Positions 26,002 to 35,890 are shown, counted from the stretch's first letter. The stretch: 64,000 bases of DNA from Paenactinomyces guangxiensis (GCF_016055185.1 NZ_JAECVR010000008.1:62001-126000), one strand, 5' to 3'. The notes: generated by a model from the letters alone, not told the origin. Translations and numbers: made by a program.

Positions 26002-27159
26002 ATGAGAGTTGTCATCGCTCCCGATTCGTTTAAAGGCTCCATTATGAGTAACCGTGCTGTCCAAATCATAGCCGATGCCATCCGTACTGTTTTTCCTGAT
26101 GCCGAGACCATTCCTTTCCCAATCGCCGACGGGGGTGAAGGCACTGTCGAAGGACTGATGACAATTTTTCAGGGTAAACGAATCCCGATTATCGCCGATG
26201 ATCCGCTCAGAAGGCCCATAGAAACATTTTACGGCTGGGTCCAACAGGAACAGCTTGCTATCATTGAAACAGCGGCCGCCTCAGGGCTTCCTCTCCTAAC
26301 TGAAAAGGAAAGAAACCCGTCTCTCGCTTCAAGCTACGGAACAGGGCAGCTGATTTGTGATGCCTTAGAACGGGGAGCGAAAAAAATTGTCCTCGGCCTT
26401 GGGGGAAGTGCCACCGTCGATGCAGGAACCGGAATTTTACAGGCACTGGGAGTACAGTTTATCGATCAAGAAGGCAAAGAGTTACAGACCGGCGAAGACA
26501 TCCTTGGAAAAGTGGCAGATATCCGTTTATCCGGCTTACATCCACGTCTGCGGGAAGTGGAGTTCATTCTCGCCTCTGATGTGCAAAATCCTCTGCTTGG
26601 CCCCGAAGGAGCTGTTTATGTCTTCGGCCCTCAAAAAGGGGTGGGGAAAGATGAACTACAATCTTTTGAAGCAAATATGGCCCATTATGCACGGGTTCTC
26701 TGTAACACTGTCAAGCGCGATGAACGGGATACTCCGGGGAGCGGGGCAGCCGGGGGAATTGGCTTTTCCCTTCTTTCCGTCCTTGACGCGCACATCGAGA
26801 GCGGATTTGAGCTCATCTCAAGATGGGGAAATTTAGAAGAAAAAATCTCCACTGCTGATCTGGTGATCACCGGGGAAGGAAAATTTGATTTCCAATCTTT
26901 ATATGGCAAGGTTCCTGTCGGGGTTGCGGAACTGGCGAAAAAATATCAGGTACCTGTTGTTGTTTTTACTGGTAAAGCAGAGGGAGGCCTTATAGACCTC
27001 CCTGAACAAGGGATTCATTTAATCTGTCCCATCGTTGATCAGAATATGTCCCTGTCTGAAGCAATGGCGCAGGGAGAAGCATTACTGGAACGGGCCGTAA
27101 TCCGCTTCTGCAAGTCGCTTCAGATGGCAAGGGAGTTATATATGCCGTCACCCGAATAA
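26002..27159 (+). CDS. glxK: Glycerate 2-kinase (GlxK/GarK family)
   Basis: 385 residues from the ATG after AAAGGGG; the upstream ATG at 25963 has none. Typical family features: MRVVIAPDSFKGSIMSN, PFPIADGGEGTVEGLM, GLGGSATVDAGTGILQALG, SDVQNPLLGPEGAVYVFGPQ (in part), PGSGAAGGIGFSLL and ITGEGKFDFQS. Phosphorylates glycerate to 2-phosphoglycerate. Glycerate is the end product of glucarate/galactarate and glyoxylate routes, but no such genes are adjacent. Confidence 0.93.
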   Translation: MRVVIAPDSFKGSIMSNRAVQIIADAIRTVFPDAETIPFPIADGGEGTVEGLMTIFQGKRIPIIADDPLRRPIETFYGWVQQEQLAIIETAAASGLPLLTEKERNPSLASSYGTGQLICDALERGAKKIVLGLGGSATVDAGTGILQALGVQFIDQEGKELQTGEDILGKVADIRLSGLHPRLREVEFILASDVQNPLLGPEGAVYVFGPQKGVGKDELQSFEANMAHYARVLCNTVKRDERDTPGSGAAGGIGFSLLSVLDAHIESGFELISRWGNLEEKISTADLVITGEGKFDFQSLYGKVPVGVAELAKKYQVPVVVFTGKAEGGLIDLPEQGIHLICPIVDQNMSLSEAMAQGEALLERAVIRFCKSLQMARELYMPSPE

Positions 27160-27343
27160 ACGAATAGCACGATTCCCTTCTGCTTTTGTCATTTCTAGTC
27201 TCTCCTTTTTTAAATGGGTATAGATAAAGTAACGTCATTGTATAACGTTTGAAAAACCCTTGCGCGAAAAGGGCGGGGGTTTAAATATTTTCATTTAAAA
27301 ATAGAACAAGTGCTAATCCCGGGAACGCCCTTAGAAATGTTCT

Positions 27344-27379
27344 CCAAACAATAATTGTCATCATATCGTGATTGTTTGG
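27344..27379. repeat. Inverted repeat at the 3' end of the argH-like gene
   Basis: CCAAACAAT and ATTGTTTGG are perfect inverted repeats with an 18-base loop; the right arm touches the stop codon of the lyase gene. No T-tract follows on the minus strand. It could be a weak terminator or mRNA 3'-end structure. The remaining 180 bases up to glxK contain an AAACCC/GGGTTT hairpin near 27255-27285 that may end glxK. Confidence 0.35.
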
Positions 27380-28894
27380 CTATCTGCCTTCTATCAATTC
27401 TTGTACTCTCCGGTTCAGGTCGGTTCGGGCGGCCTCCAATTTCCTCTGAATATCTTGCCAGTCTTGCCTGTTTTCCCGTATTCGTTTTTCCCGCTCATCC
27501 AACATCCTTCTTGCTTCCACAGGACTTGGCCCCCCGGGGCATTTGCGAATCTCAATAAAGGTAAAGGGATCGCAGACTCTTTTTAGTTCCTCCGCTGTAA
27601 AGGCAAGATCGTATCCGATAACATCCCTGGCCACCCGGTCAATCATACCGGGAGAAATGTCATCAAGTTCCTTTCCTTCCTGAATGGCCGTTTTCGCTAC
27701 TCTGCTTGCAATCTGGTGAGCGGTGCGAAAAGAGATCCCTTTTTCGCGGACCATCGCATCCGCCAATTCCGTAATGGTGATATATCCTTCTCTTGCCCTT
27801 TGCAACAAATGGTTCCGGTTGACTTCAATCGTTGAGATCACGGCGGACATCAGGTTTAAAACCCTGACGCATTTGTCGATGGACTGGTAAAGATGAGGTT
27901 GCAGATCATCTTCGGTATCCACAATGTCACCAAACGGCGTATTGTGAATCATCGTGCAAACCGCCTGGGCATCGGCGATCGCACTGCTGGCGAGCGAGCG
28001 TGAGTGCTCCACGGAGACAGGATTTCTCTTTTGCGGCATAATGCTGCTGATTTGCACATAAGGGTCAGCAATGCGAACGGCCGCAAATTCACGGGTACAG
28101 AATAACAGAAAATCTTGAATCCACCGTCCCAGATTGGTCATCAGCACAATGATTACCGTTGCCGTCTCCAGCAGATAATCCGCTCCGGCAATTGCATCAT
28201 ACGAATTTTCTACCATTGATGTAAATCCGAGAGATTCCTTTACTTGATCCCGGCAAATATCAAATCCAGTCGTGGTGATTGCCGCGGCCCCCAGAGGACT
28301 TTGATTTACATTTTGAAAGGCGGACAACAGCCGCCGGGAATCCCGTTCAAGCACATCGTGCACAGCCATCAGATAATGTCCCAGCGTCGTCGGCTGGGCC
28401 GGTTGTGTATGGGTGTAGGCAGGCATCACCGTCTCAAGGTGTTCACTGCTCACTTTCAGCAATATTTCGCGTAAGGTTAACACTTTATCGATAAGATCGA
28501 GCAACCGATCGCGAAGAACGATCCGGTACATGGCAACCCCCATATCATTACGGCTGCGGGCAATATGCATATTTCCGGCCAATTCTTTGCCGATCTCTTC
28601 CGTCAGTCTCGCCTCCATCATAAAGAACAGGTCTTCATAGCGGGGGTCATATTCTAATTGCTGATAATCACAACAAGCAATCGTTTCCACTGCCTGCAAG
28701 ATTTTTTTTGCGTCTTCGGCGGGCAAAATTTCTTTTTCACAGAGCATGAGCACATGAGCCCGATGAACCTGAAACATTGCGTGAAACAAATAGTCCCGCT
28801 GATCGTTAAATACAGGCTTTAATAGACATTCTACATAGGTCTTGCCCGGAAACGAACTTCCGTCTTTTTTTAACCACTCCTCGCGGATGGTCAT
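27380..28894 (-). CDS. Argininosuccinate-lyase-like enzyme linked to an ABC importer
   Basis: 504 residues, about 40 longer than usual ArgH. Aspartase/fumarase superfamily motifs are present: MHIARSRNDMG, YTHTQPAQPTTLGHYL, and the signature loop ISSIMPQKRNPVSVE with the catalytic serine pair; the usual leading Gly is Ile. It ends an operon whose other members form a complete ABC importer, and no argininosuccinate synthase or other arginine gene is near. Homologues outside arginine synthesis cleave C-N bonds in other amino-dicarboxylates (for example ethylenediamine disuccinate lyase), so a catabolic or chelate-opening role on an imported compound is the best inference. Start ATG after AAGGAGG. 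Confidence 0.85.
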   Translation of the reverse strand: MTIREEWLKKDGSSFPGKTYVECLLKPVFNDQRDYLFHAMFQVHRAHVLMLCEKEILPAEDAKKILQAVETIACCDYQQLEYDPRYEDLFFMMEARLTEEIGKELAGNMHIARSRNDMGVAMYRIVLRDRLLDLIDKVLTLREILLKVSSEHLETVMPAYTHTQPAQPTTLGHYLMAVHDVLERDSRRLLSAFQNVNQSPLGAAAITTTGFDICRDQVKESLGFTSMVENSYDAIAGADYLLETATVIIVLMTNLGRWIQDFLLFCTREFAAVRIADPYVQISSIMPQKRNPVSVEHSRSLASSAIADAQAVCTMIHNTPFGDIVDTEDDLQPHLYQSIDKCVRVLNLMSAVISTIEVNRNHLLQRAREGYITITELADAMVREKGISFRTAHQIASRVAKTAIQEGKELDDISPGMIDRVARDVIGYDLAFTAEELKRVCDPFTFIEIRKCPGGPSPVEARRMLDEREKRIRENRQDWQDIQRKLEAARTDLNRRVQELIEGR

Positions 28895-28918
28895 CCCAGT
28901 ACCTCCTTTAAGCAGAAC

Positions 28919-30625
28919 TTATAGCGAATCCTGTGCCTTCACCCCGAAGAAACGGTTAGAAATGTATAAAACTCCTGCGATGAGCAGGATTTGATATACA
29001 GCGTATGCAGACGCCTGCCCCAGATTGAACATGCGCAGCTGGTTCATAATTTCAATAGAAATCGGGCGGTTATCAATCGTATATAACAATACAGAGGAAA
29101 CAAATTCTCCGACAGCGGTCACAAAAGCGAGCAATGTACCGGCCAGAATCCCCGGCATAATCATTGGCAAAATGACGCGCCGGAACGTAGTAAACCAGCG
29201 GGCGCCCAGGTTTCGCGCCGCTTCCTCCAGTGAGTCGTCCAGTTGCTCTAAAGCAGCATTGGTTGACCTTACAACAAGCGGGATATGTCGAATAAAATAA
29301 GCGAGCGGCAGAATCCAATAGGTCCCTACCAATATCTGGCCGAAGGTAAATGGCGTCGGCACATTAAAGGCAAAGATCAGGTTGATGGCGACAACGGTGG
29401 CCGGTAACGACCAGGGAAGCATCACCAGGATATCCAGAACATTTTTGCCTTTAAACTTACGCTTCACCAGCACATAGGAAGTTAAGATTCCGAATAGAAA
29501 GTTGCCGGCAGTCGCCAGGGTTGCCATCAACAAACTGTTGCGCACCGGTTCCCATATATGGGGATCCTGCATCAGCAAAATATAGTTTTCCAGGCTAAAC
29601 TGTGTCGGATAAGTCTGGTAGGTCCATGTTCCTTCCGGCACCAGAGAAAGGATGATCAATGTCATGTGGGGCAACAGCAAAACGATCACCCCAATCATCC
29701 CCAGCGTAACCAGAGGCCATTTAATCCAGGGGTTCCGGATCTCCCGCCGGTGGGCACTTACGCCTTTCTCAGAAATCTGGTAATCTCTTCTTCCCTGATA
29801 CCAGCGCATCCACAGCAGAAACGAGATTGAGATGATCGACAGGATCACAGATTGGGTGGCTGCCATCGCCATGTCTCCATTTACTTTGGAAAAATAGATT
29901 TGCAGGCTCAACACGCGAAACCCGCCCGCCAGCATAAACGGAGCCGAAAAAGAAGCCATTGAAGTCATAAAGACGAGCAAAGAAGCCGCAACTAAAGCGG
30001 GGGTGAGCAGCGGTAATGTCACACGGCGAAACACGGTCCACTGGCTGGCTCCCAGATTGGTGGCCGCTTCTTCCAGAGATGGATTCATGCCCCGAATAGC
30101 TGAAGAGACTGTCATATAAAAATAAACGTACATCGTATAGGCGTGTACCAATAAAATCCCTGAAACTCCCCCCAATTGAAACGGTGCTTCCTTTAGTCCG
30201 AAGAGATCCTGGATCGACCGGGTAACCAGACCGGACTCTCCGTATAGAAACATAAACGACATGACTCCCACCAGAGAGGGGAGTACAATTGGCATCATCG
30301 CCGCAGTGGCAAAGAAGTTCCGCCCCGGAAATTCAAAGCGGTTAAAAATAAACGCCAGCGGGACTCCGATCAACGCACTGAATATGACACTTAAGACAGA
30401 GATATATACACTGTTCCACAATGCTTCCAGATTCGCCAGGCTTTCGGGGCTAAAAAACTGCTTATAATTTTCTAAAGTTAAATCCCCGTTGATCCAAAAG
30501 CTTTCCATCAATGTACGGAAGGTTGGATACAACACGTAGGAGAAGAGTACCAGGATCACCGGAATGATCAGCAGCCATGTTAAGGTTTTATCTGCTTGCA
30601 TCCGAAGACGAAGTGTTTTAAACAT
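28919..30625 (-). CDS. ABC transporter permease with two fused membrane domains (Fe3+/polyamine/phosphonate type)
   Basis: 568 residues with twelve or so hydrophobic segments arranged as two BPD_transp_1 domains. Each has an EAA loop contacting the ATPase: EEAATNLGASQWTVFRRVTLP near residue 185 and EEAARNLGARWFTTFRRVILP near residue 475 (quoted partly). Such FbpB/AfuB-like double permeases replace two separate proteins. The ATG overlaps the ATPase stop codon by one base (TGATG), so translation is coupled. Works with the ATPase and lipoprotein encoded just upstream. Confidence 0.92.
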   Translation of the reverse strand: MFKTLRLRMQADKTLTWLLIIPVILVLFSYVLYPTFRTLMESFWINGDLTLENYKQFFSPESLANLEALWNSVYISVLSVIFSALIGVPLAFIFNRFEFPGRNFFATAAMMPIVLPSLVGVMSFMFLYGESGLVTRSIQDLFGLKEAPFQLGGVSGILLVHAYTMYVYFYMTVSSAIRGMNPSLEEAATNLGASQWTVFRRVTLPLLTPALVAASLLVFMTSMASFSAPFMLAGGFRVLSLQIYFSKVNGDMAMAATQSVILSIISISFLLWMRWYQGRRDYQISEKGVSAHRREIRNPWIKWPLVTLGMIGVIVLLLPHMTLIILSLVPEGTWTYQTYPTQFSLENYILLMQDPHIWEPVRNSLLMATLATAGNFLFGILTSYVLVKRKFKGKNVLDILVMLPWSLPATVVAINLIFAFNVPTPFTFGQILVGTYWILPLAYFIRHIPLVVRSTNAALEQLDDSLEEAARNLGARWFTTFRRVILPMIMPGILAGTLLAFVTAVGEFVSSVLLYTIDNRPISIEIMNQLRMFNLGQASAYAVYQILLIAGVLYISNRFFGVKAQDSL

Positions 30626-31722
30626 CAAGCCGTCCCCCCGGTATGAGCTGGTATCAACCTTAACTGATTTTCCGGCAAGTGAAACCACAACGTTTCTCCT
30701 GCACGCAAACTTCCCGCCAGATTTGGCCGATTAACCAGCAGGGCTTGCAGCGTCTGCTGATCGTCCAACCGGGACGTACACTGAAAGGAAATTCCGGTAA
30801 ACTGGGCCAGTTGCAATTGTACCCGGACCGTGTTGGGACCGGATTCGGAAGCCAGTTGAACCCCTTCAGGGCGAATGGAGAGATACCAGTGGTTTTCTCC
30901 TTCCCGCACCGGAAATTTTTCACTTTCCTGGCGAACCCGGAGCGTATAATCCCCGTATTTTACGGTAATATATTCTTCCGTCACCTCCTGGATGGTCACA
31001 GGGATCAAGTTGGTCTCTCCGACAAATGAAGCCACAAATGTATTACAAGGCCGGTTATATACCTCGTCCGGCGTTCCCACCTGCTGGCAAACCCCCTGGT
31101 TAAAAACGGCAATGCGGTTACTCATCGACAGAGCTTCTACCTGGTCATGCGTGACATAAATGGTGGTAATGCCAAGGGAACGCTGAATCGATAAAATTTC
31201 CGCCCGCATTTCATCCCGCAGCCGGGCATCAAGGTTGGAGAGCGGTTCATCCAGCAACAGAATGCGCGGCCGGATGACCAGGGCCCGAGCCAAAGCCACC
31301 CGCTGCTGTTGACCTCCGCTCAATTGGGAGATACGCCGTTCCCCATATCCGTCCAGGCGCACCTGCCGGAGCGCATCCCCGACCCGATCACGAATCTCCT
31401 TGCGCGGTATTTTACGAACCTCTAATCCGAAAGCAACATTCTCAAAAACAGTCATATGGGGAAAGAGGGCATAGTTTTGGAAAACCATTCCCGTATTGCG
31501 CCGGTGCGGCGGGACAAGCGTAACCTCCTGATCATCAAACAAAATTTTGCCTTTCGTGGGATAATAAAAACCGGCGATCATCCGCAAGGTGGTTGTTTTC
31601 CCGCAGCCGCTGGGTCCGAGCAAAGTGAAAAACTCCCCTTCTTGAATCTCCAAATCCAATTGTTTGACAGCGACCACTCCATCAAATGTTTTGTTCACTT
31701 GTAACAGTTGAACCCGACTCAA
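30625..31722 (-). CDS. ABC transporter ATP-binding protein (PotA/FbpC family)
   Basis: 365 residues. Walker A GPSGCGKTTT, Q-loop VFQNYALFPH, ABC signature LSGGQQQRVALARAL, Walker B RILLLDEPLS and H-loop VTHDQ are intact. A C-terminal TOBE-like regulatory domain (about 240-360) follows, as in polyamine, iron and phosphonate importers. I favour the TTG at 31722 after GGAGTG; a GTG three codons earlier is the alternative. Energises the fused permease. Confidence 0.93.
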   Translation of the reverse strand: MSRVQLLQVNKTFDGVVAVKQLDLEIQEGEFFTLLGPSGCGKTTTLRMIAGFYYPTKGKILFDDQEVTLVPPHRRNTGMVFQNYALFPHMTVFENVAFGLEVRKIPRKEIRDRVGDALRQVRLDGYGERRISQLSGGQQQRVALARALVIRPRILLLDEPLSNLDARLRDEMRAEILSIQRSLGITTIYVTHDQVEALSMSNRIAVFNQGVCQQVGTPDEVYNRPCNTFVASFVGETNLIPVTIQEVTEEYITVKYGDYTLRVRQESEKFPVREGENHWYLSIRPEGVQLASESGPNTVRVQLQLAQFTGISFQCTSRLDDQQTLQALLVNRPNLAGSLRAGETLWFHLPENQLRLIPAHTGGTA

Positions 31723-31746
31723 TCCAATCACTCCATCAGAAGATTC

Positions 31747-32820
31747 CTATTTTTCAACCTGCTTCTGTTTGTTTTTAATGTTCTGATCCCAATACTCCAT
31801 CCATTCTTTCTCTTTCTCCTGCATCACTTTCCAATCAATTTCCATCGGGGTAATTTTCGTCTCTGTAATCCAGGCCGGCAGGTTTTTAAGATCGGCACGG
31901 GTGGGAATACGATAATGGTTTTTCGCCAGATGGAGTGCGGCTTTCTCCGAGTTGACGAACTCATAAAACTCTTTTGCCGCTTCCGAATGTTTCGCCCCTT
32001 TTACCAGAGCAATTCCTTCAGTTAAAACAGGGGTACCGCTCCTGGGGATTACAAAGTCAAACGGATAGTTTTTCTTCTCCTTCAACATAACGGCATCAGG
32101 CATATTCCAAACAGTAATGGAGCCCTCTCCTCTGGCTATTTTGTTGTACATGATTTCCGGATTGGGTGAATACTCCTTGGTGTTGGCATCCAATTTGCCC
32201 AGCCATTCGTACCCCTGTTTCGGATCTTTGCTATCTTTGTAGGTTCGGTAAATCATCGCCGAGAAAATGGTTCTCATCGTTCCCGATGCCAGAGGGTACC
32301 GAATCAATATTTGATCTTTCCATTTCGGATCCAGTAAATCATCCCAATCTTGCGGAGCCTCCTGTTTGGAAACTTTATCGGTATTAAACATAATTACTTC
32401 CGGTGTTTGACTTGTTCCGGTCCAGCTGAAATCATCCGCTCTAAATTCTTTCGGCAGCGCATCAGCATAAGTGGGCTTGTATGGTTCCAGCAAGCCTTCA
32501 TTTCTCGCTTGCTCAAACATCACCGAAGGCGCTCCCCACCAGACATCTGCCTGCGGATTTTGCTTTTCGGAGCGAACCCGGTCCAGTACCTCTTGTGACC
32601 CCATATCCAGCCACTGAACATCCGTATCGGGGTGTTCTTTTTCAAACATCTTCTCAAAATCTTGCAAAATATCTTTTCCATGCGGAGAGTAAATAACCAC
32701 TTTCTCTTCTAATCCATGACTTGTTTTGTCCCCTGATGAATCCGGAGCCAGACAACCTGTTGCAACCAGGGTAATCAGGCTCGTCACCAACAATCCTTTC
32801 CAGACTGAATGTGAACGCAT
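31747..32820 (-). CDS. ABC transporter substrate-binding lipoprotein (Fe3+/2-aminoethylphosphonate/thiamine-like)
   Basis: 357 residues from the ATG after AAGGGGGG. The signal region MRSHSVWKGLLVTSLITLV ends in the lipobox ATGC. The body resembles class D binding proteins (VVIYSPHGKDILQDFEKMF, PQADVWWGAPSVMFEQA, EVIMFNTDKVSK, WDDLLDPKWKDQI). Tyrosine pairs typical of ferric-binding proteins are not obvious, so iron is not assured. First gene of the unit lipoprotein-ATPase-permease-lyase. Ligand unknown; the lyase suggests an amino-carboxylate. Confidence 0.88.
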   Translation of the reverse strand: MRSHSVWKGLLVTSLITLVATGCLAPDSSGDKTSHGLEEKVVIYSPHGKDILQDFEKMFEKEHPDTDVQWLDMGSQEVLDRVRSEKQNPQADVWWGAPSVMFEQARNEGLLEPYKPTYADALPKEFRADDFSWTGTSQTPEVIMFNTDKVSKQEAPQDWDDLLDPKWKDQILIRYPLASGTMRTIFSAMIYRTYKDSKDPKQGYEWLGKLDANTKEYSPNPEIMYNKIARGEGSITVWNMPDAVMLKEKKNYPFDFVIPRSGTPVLTEGIALVKGAKHSEAAKEFYEFVNSEKAALHLAKNHYRIPTRADLKNLPAWITETKITPMEIDWKVMQEKEKEWMEYWDQNIKNKQKQVEK

Positions 32821-33030
32821 AGAAAACCCCCCTTGAAATGATAATAAAAAGAATCCGTTGAAAATCTGTGCAAGCGAACTGACCATTCATACTTCGTATA
32901 TCCAAATAAATTTTATCACAATTAATACACTATTCATCCTTCTTTTTAGGAAATAGATCCTAAAAGAAATAGGACTATAGACAATTCTAACTATTTTTGC
33001 TATTCTTCCATTTGAAAGGGAGGGAAATGG

Positions 33031-35553
33031 ATGGATAAAACCTGGCTTAAAAAACTGGCAGTTGTGTTTCTTACTGCCGCCTTATTTATTGGAACGCTGC
33101 TACCCGGTTCCCTGGTATACGGAGAACCTGAAGCAGACCCGGAGCTATGGAAGGTATTACAGCCCCTGGGTACAACTGTAAGCTTTATGAACACGGGAGC
33201 TCATCCGGATGATGAGCAAAGCGCCCTGCTCGCCTACCTTTCTCTGGGTAAAGGAGTAAGAACGGCAAGCGTTCTGGCCAACCGGGGTGAAGGCGGTCAA
33301 AACGAGATCGGTACAGAATTAGGGAACGGCCTGGGAATCATTCGCTCACGGGAGCTACAGGAAGCCGCCAACTTGCTGAACGTGAATCTCTTCCTGCTCA
33401 GTGAAAAGATTAATGATCCCATTTACGACTTCGGTTTCTCTAAGTCCCCGGAAGAAACCCTGGACAAGTGGGGGGAACAAATTGTCTATGAACGGTTGAT
33501 CCGCCGGATTCGAACAGAGCGTCCGGATCTTGTGATGCCTTCATTCCGGGATGACCCTTCCCAACACGGACACCATCGTGCCATCAGTCAATTGACTCTC
33601 CGCGCCTTCAAAGATGCAGCTGATCCCCGTGTATTCCCGGAACATCTCCGCCAGGGTATCAAACCGTGGCAGGTGAAAAAGGTTTACTTGCCTGCCGCGA
33701 AGGATAAAGAAACATTGCGCTTCAATATCGGCACCGTCGATCCGGTTTACGGCCTTACCTATCCACAGTTGGGAGAAGAATCTCGAAAGCTCCACAAAAG
33801 CCAGGGGATGGGCCGCGATCTGCCCGTGGAGGATTATTGGGTGTCTCTGGAGCTTGTCCACTCTTCAGTCGGCAAAGTGAAACAGGAATCTACCATCTTT
33901 GAAGATATCCCCTATAACTTTCGTGATCAAAGCAAACAAATCTCTCACCCCGCTGTCAAACAAAGGCTCATCACCTTACAAGAACACCTTGAACAAGCGC
34001 AAAAAGCATATCCGGACCGGAAAAAAGCAGCCTTTCTCATCCAACGCTCCCTAAAGGAAACGAGTGAAATGGAAAGACTTGTTGCATCTGTACTTCCTAA
34101 AGAACAGCAACAGGATCTCTTATTTCTCCTGCAAAAAAAAGAGGAGCAGCTTGAAAAAGCCAGTGCCGTCACCGGTGGAGTGGAAGTTCAAATGTCTGCC
34201 GATCAGGCGATTCTGACCCGGGGGGCAACGAGCCGTTTTACCATTCAAATGAATCACAACGGTCATGCTCCGATCACACAGATAAAAGTAAAACCAGTTG
34301 TTCCGAAAAACTGGCAAGCGAAAATGGAGCGCTATCCGCCAACGCTCCTGCCGGGCAAAAAGGGAACCATCACCATACAGGTCCGGACACCTGCGGATGC
34401 ATCCTTCTTCGATCCCTATGCTCCTTCTAGGGTCAGAGCAGAGTTACAATACCGGCTTCACGGAGTCACAGTGAAACGTATTGTCACATTAGACCCGAAG
34501 CGGCAAACGATGGCCTTGCTTCCGGATTGGGGCCTTCTATTAAACCCGGAAGCAACCATCATCAACACCGAAAAATCGGACAAAACAAGAAAGATCAGCG
34601 TTCAGGTGACCAATTATGTCCGGGGGGAAAGCTCAGGTGTTGTCACCCCGTCCCTGCCCGCCAGCTGGAAGGCAGTTCCTTCCTCGATCCCCGTCTCATT
34701 CGCCAGACAAGGCGAGAGCAAACAACTGCAATTTACGATCACTGCACCTGACTCCCTGCAGGCCAGGGCATATGAGATCGGATTTCAGGCTGTTGTGAAC
34801 GGGCAGTCGTTTTCCGCCCAGGTTCAAAAAATACACTACAATCATATTGGTACCAGTTACCTGATCACTGATGCAAAAACCACGATTCAGGCCTTTCCCT
34901 TAAAATTGGCAAACAACCTGAATATAGCGTATGTCGACAGCGGCTTTGATCAAGTAGCCGATTACTTGCGCCAGGCGGGTTTAAATGTGACTGAATTAAA
35001 TGAGCAGATGCTTTCATCGGGAGATCTGAGCCAGTACAACACCATCGTGGTAGGGATTCGCGCCTATCTCTCCCGCTCCGATCTTCTCAAGCACAATGAC
35101 CGTCTGCTGGAATATGTGCGAAATGGCGGAAATGTGGTCATGCAATATCATAAACCCGGGGACCGTTGGAGTCCGGAGCTTGCTCCTTATCCGCTTACAC
35201 CGGGTGATCCGTCCATTCAGTGGCGCGTCACCGATGAACATGCACCTGTCACTTTCTTGCAGCCGGACCATCCTTTGCTTCAAGCACCCAATCAAATATC
35301 GGCAGAGGATTTCTCGGGATGGGTGCAGGAGCGGGGACTCTACTTTCCTTCCAGTTGGGACCCTGCCTACACCCCGCTTCTTTCGATGGCCGACCCGGGC
35401 GAAAAGCCCTTTACCGGCGGCCTGCTAGTCGCCGATTATGGAAAAGGAACCTACATTTACAGCAGTCTGGTCTGGTACCGGCAGATTCAAAGTCAAGTTC
35501 CCGGCGGGTATCGAATGTTCGTCAATTTAATCAGTTATCCGAAAACAAAATAA
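33031..35553 (+). CDS. Secreted PIG-L (LmbE) family deacetylase, multi-domain
   Basis: 840 residues. Signal peptide (1-31, ending near LVYG), PIG-L domain (about 45-310) with the zinc motif AHPDDE at 57-62 and HGHHRA near 188, a linker, a NEW3-like beta domain (about 375-480, typical of glycosidase-associated proteins), a further beta domain (about 500-620), and a C-terminal amidotransferase-like alpha/beta domain (about 650-840, NLNIAYVDSGFDQVADYLRQ, YNTIVVGIRAYLSR). Most PIG-L enzymes are about 230 residues and cytoplasmic (BshB, MshB); this one is exported and large, so an extracellular N-acetyl sugar polymer is a likely substrate. Single gene with its own terminator. Confidence 0.88.
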   Translation: MDKTWLKKLAVVFLTAALFIGTLLPGSLVYGEPEADPELWKVLQPLGTTVSFMNTGAHPDDEQSALLAYLSLGKGVRTASVLANRGEGGQNEIGTELGNGLGIIRSRELQEAANLLNVNLFLLSEKINDPIYDFGFSKSPEETLDKWGEQIVYERLIRRIRTERPDLVMPSFRDDPSQHGHHRAISQLTLRAFKDAADPRVFPEHLRQGIKPWQVKKVYLPAAKDKETLRFNIGTVDPVYGLTYPQLGEESRKLHKSQGMGRDLPVEDYWVSLELVHSSVGKVKQESTIFEDIPYNFRDQSKQISHPAVKQRLITLQEHLEQAQKAYPDRKKAAFLIQRSLKETSEMERLVASVLPKEQQQDLLFLLQKKEEQLEKASAVTGGVEVQMSADQAILTRGATSRFTIQMNHNGHAPITQIKVKPVVPKNWQAKMERYPPTLLPGKKGTITIQVRTPADASFFDPYAPSRVRAELQYRLHGVTVKRIVTLDPKRQTMALLPDWGLLLNPEATIINTEKSDKTRKISVQVTNYVRGESSGVVTPSLPASWKAVPSSIPVSFARQGESKQLQFTITAPDSLQARAYEIGFQAVVNGQSFSAQVQKIHYNHIGTSYLITDAKTTIQAFPLKLANNLNIAYVDSGFDQVADYLRQAGLNVTELNEQMLSSGDLSQYNTIVVGIRAYLSRSDLLKHNDRLLEYVRNGGNVVMQYHKPGDRWSPELAPYPLTPGDPSIQWRVTDEHAPVTFLQPDHPLLQAPNQISAEDFSGWVQERGLYFPSSWDPAYTPLLSMADPGEKPFTGGLLVADYGKGTYIYSSLVWYRQIQSQVPGGYRMFVNLISYPKTK

Positions 35554-35559
35554 GTGAAA

Positions 35560-35594
35560 TGAAAAAACCAGAGAGTACCTGCCTGGTTTTTTCA
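35560..35594 (+). terminator. Terminator of the PIG-L gene
   Basis: TGAAAAAACCAG and CTGGTTTTTTCA form a 12-bp stem around an 11-base loop right after the stop codon, with the T-run inside the descending arm. Confidence 0.85.
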
Positions 35595-35687
35595 TTTTCA
35601 ATAAATAGGTCCATTTTCGCTTTCCCTTTCATTACCAAGTTTGCTATTATATAAATTGTGGGAAATTTTTTGCAAGGAGAGGTATGT

Positions 35688-35882
35688 ATGACCACAGTTG
35701 TATCTTCTGCTCCGATCGCGAAGGAGTACTATTACCATTTGCTTGAGGCAAGTTATCAACGTGCCAAACGGATCCTGGAAGAGATGGAACAGGCTCCGGA
35801 AAAATATTCTCCGGAAAAAATGAGAGAAACCATCGCCTATGTCTCTCATTTAAAAAAAGAGATGGAAGAGTATAAAATATAG
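35688..35882 (+). CDS. Small uncharacterised helical protein
   Basis: 64 residues from an ATG after AAGGAGAGG. No family recognised. The sequence is strongly helical and charged (YYYHLLEASYQRAKRILEEM, MRETIAYVSHLKKEMEEYKI) with no membrane segment or signal. A -10-like TATTAT lies about 45 bases upstream and a perfect terminator follows, which argues that this is a real, separately expressed gene. Confidence 0.7.
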   Translation: MTTVVSSAPIAKEYYYHLLEASYQRAKRILEEMEQAPEKYSPEKMRETIAYVSHLKKEMEEYKI

Positions 35883-35890
35883 CCTTCAGG

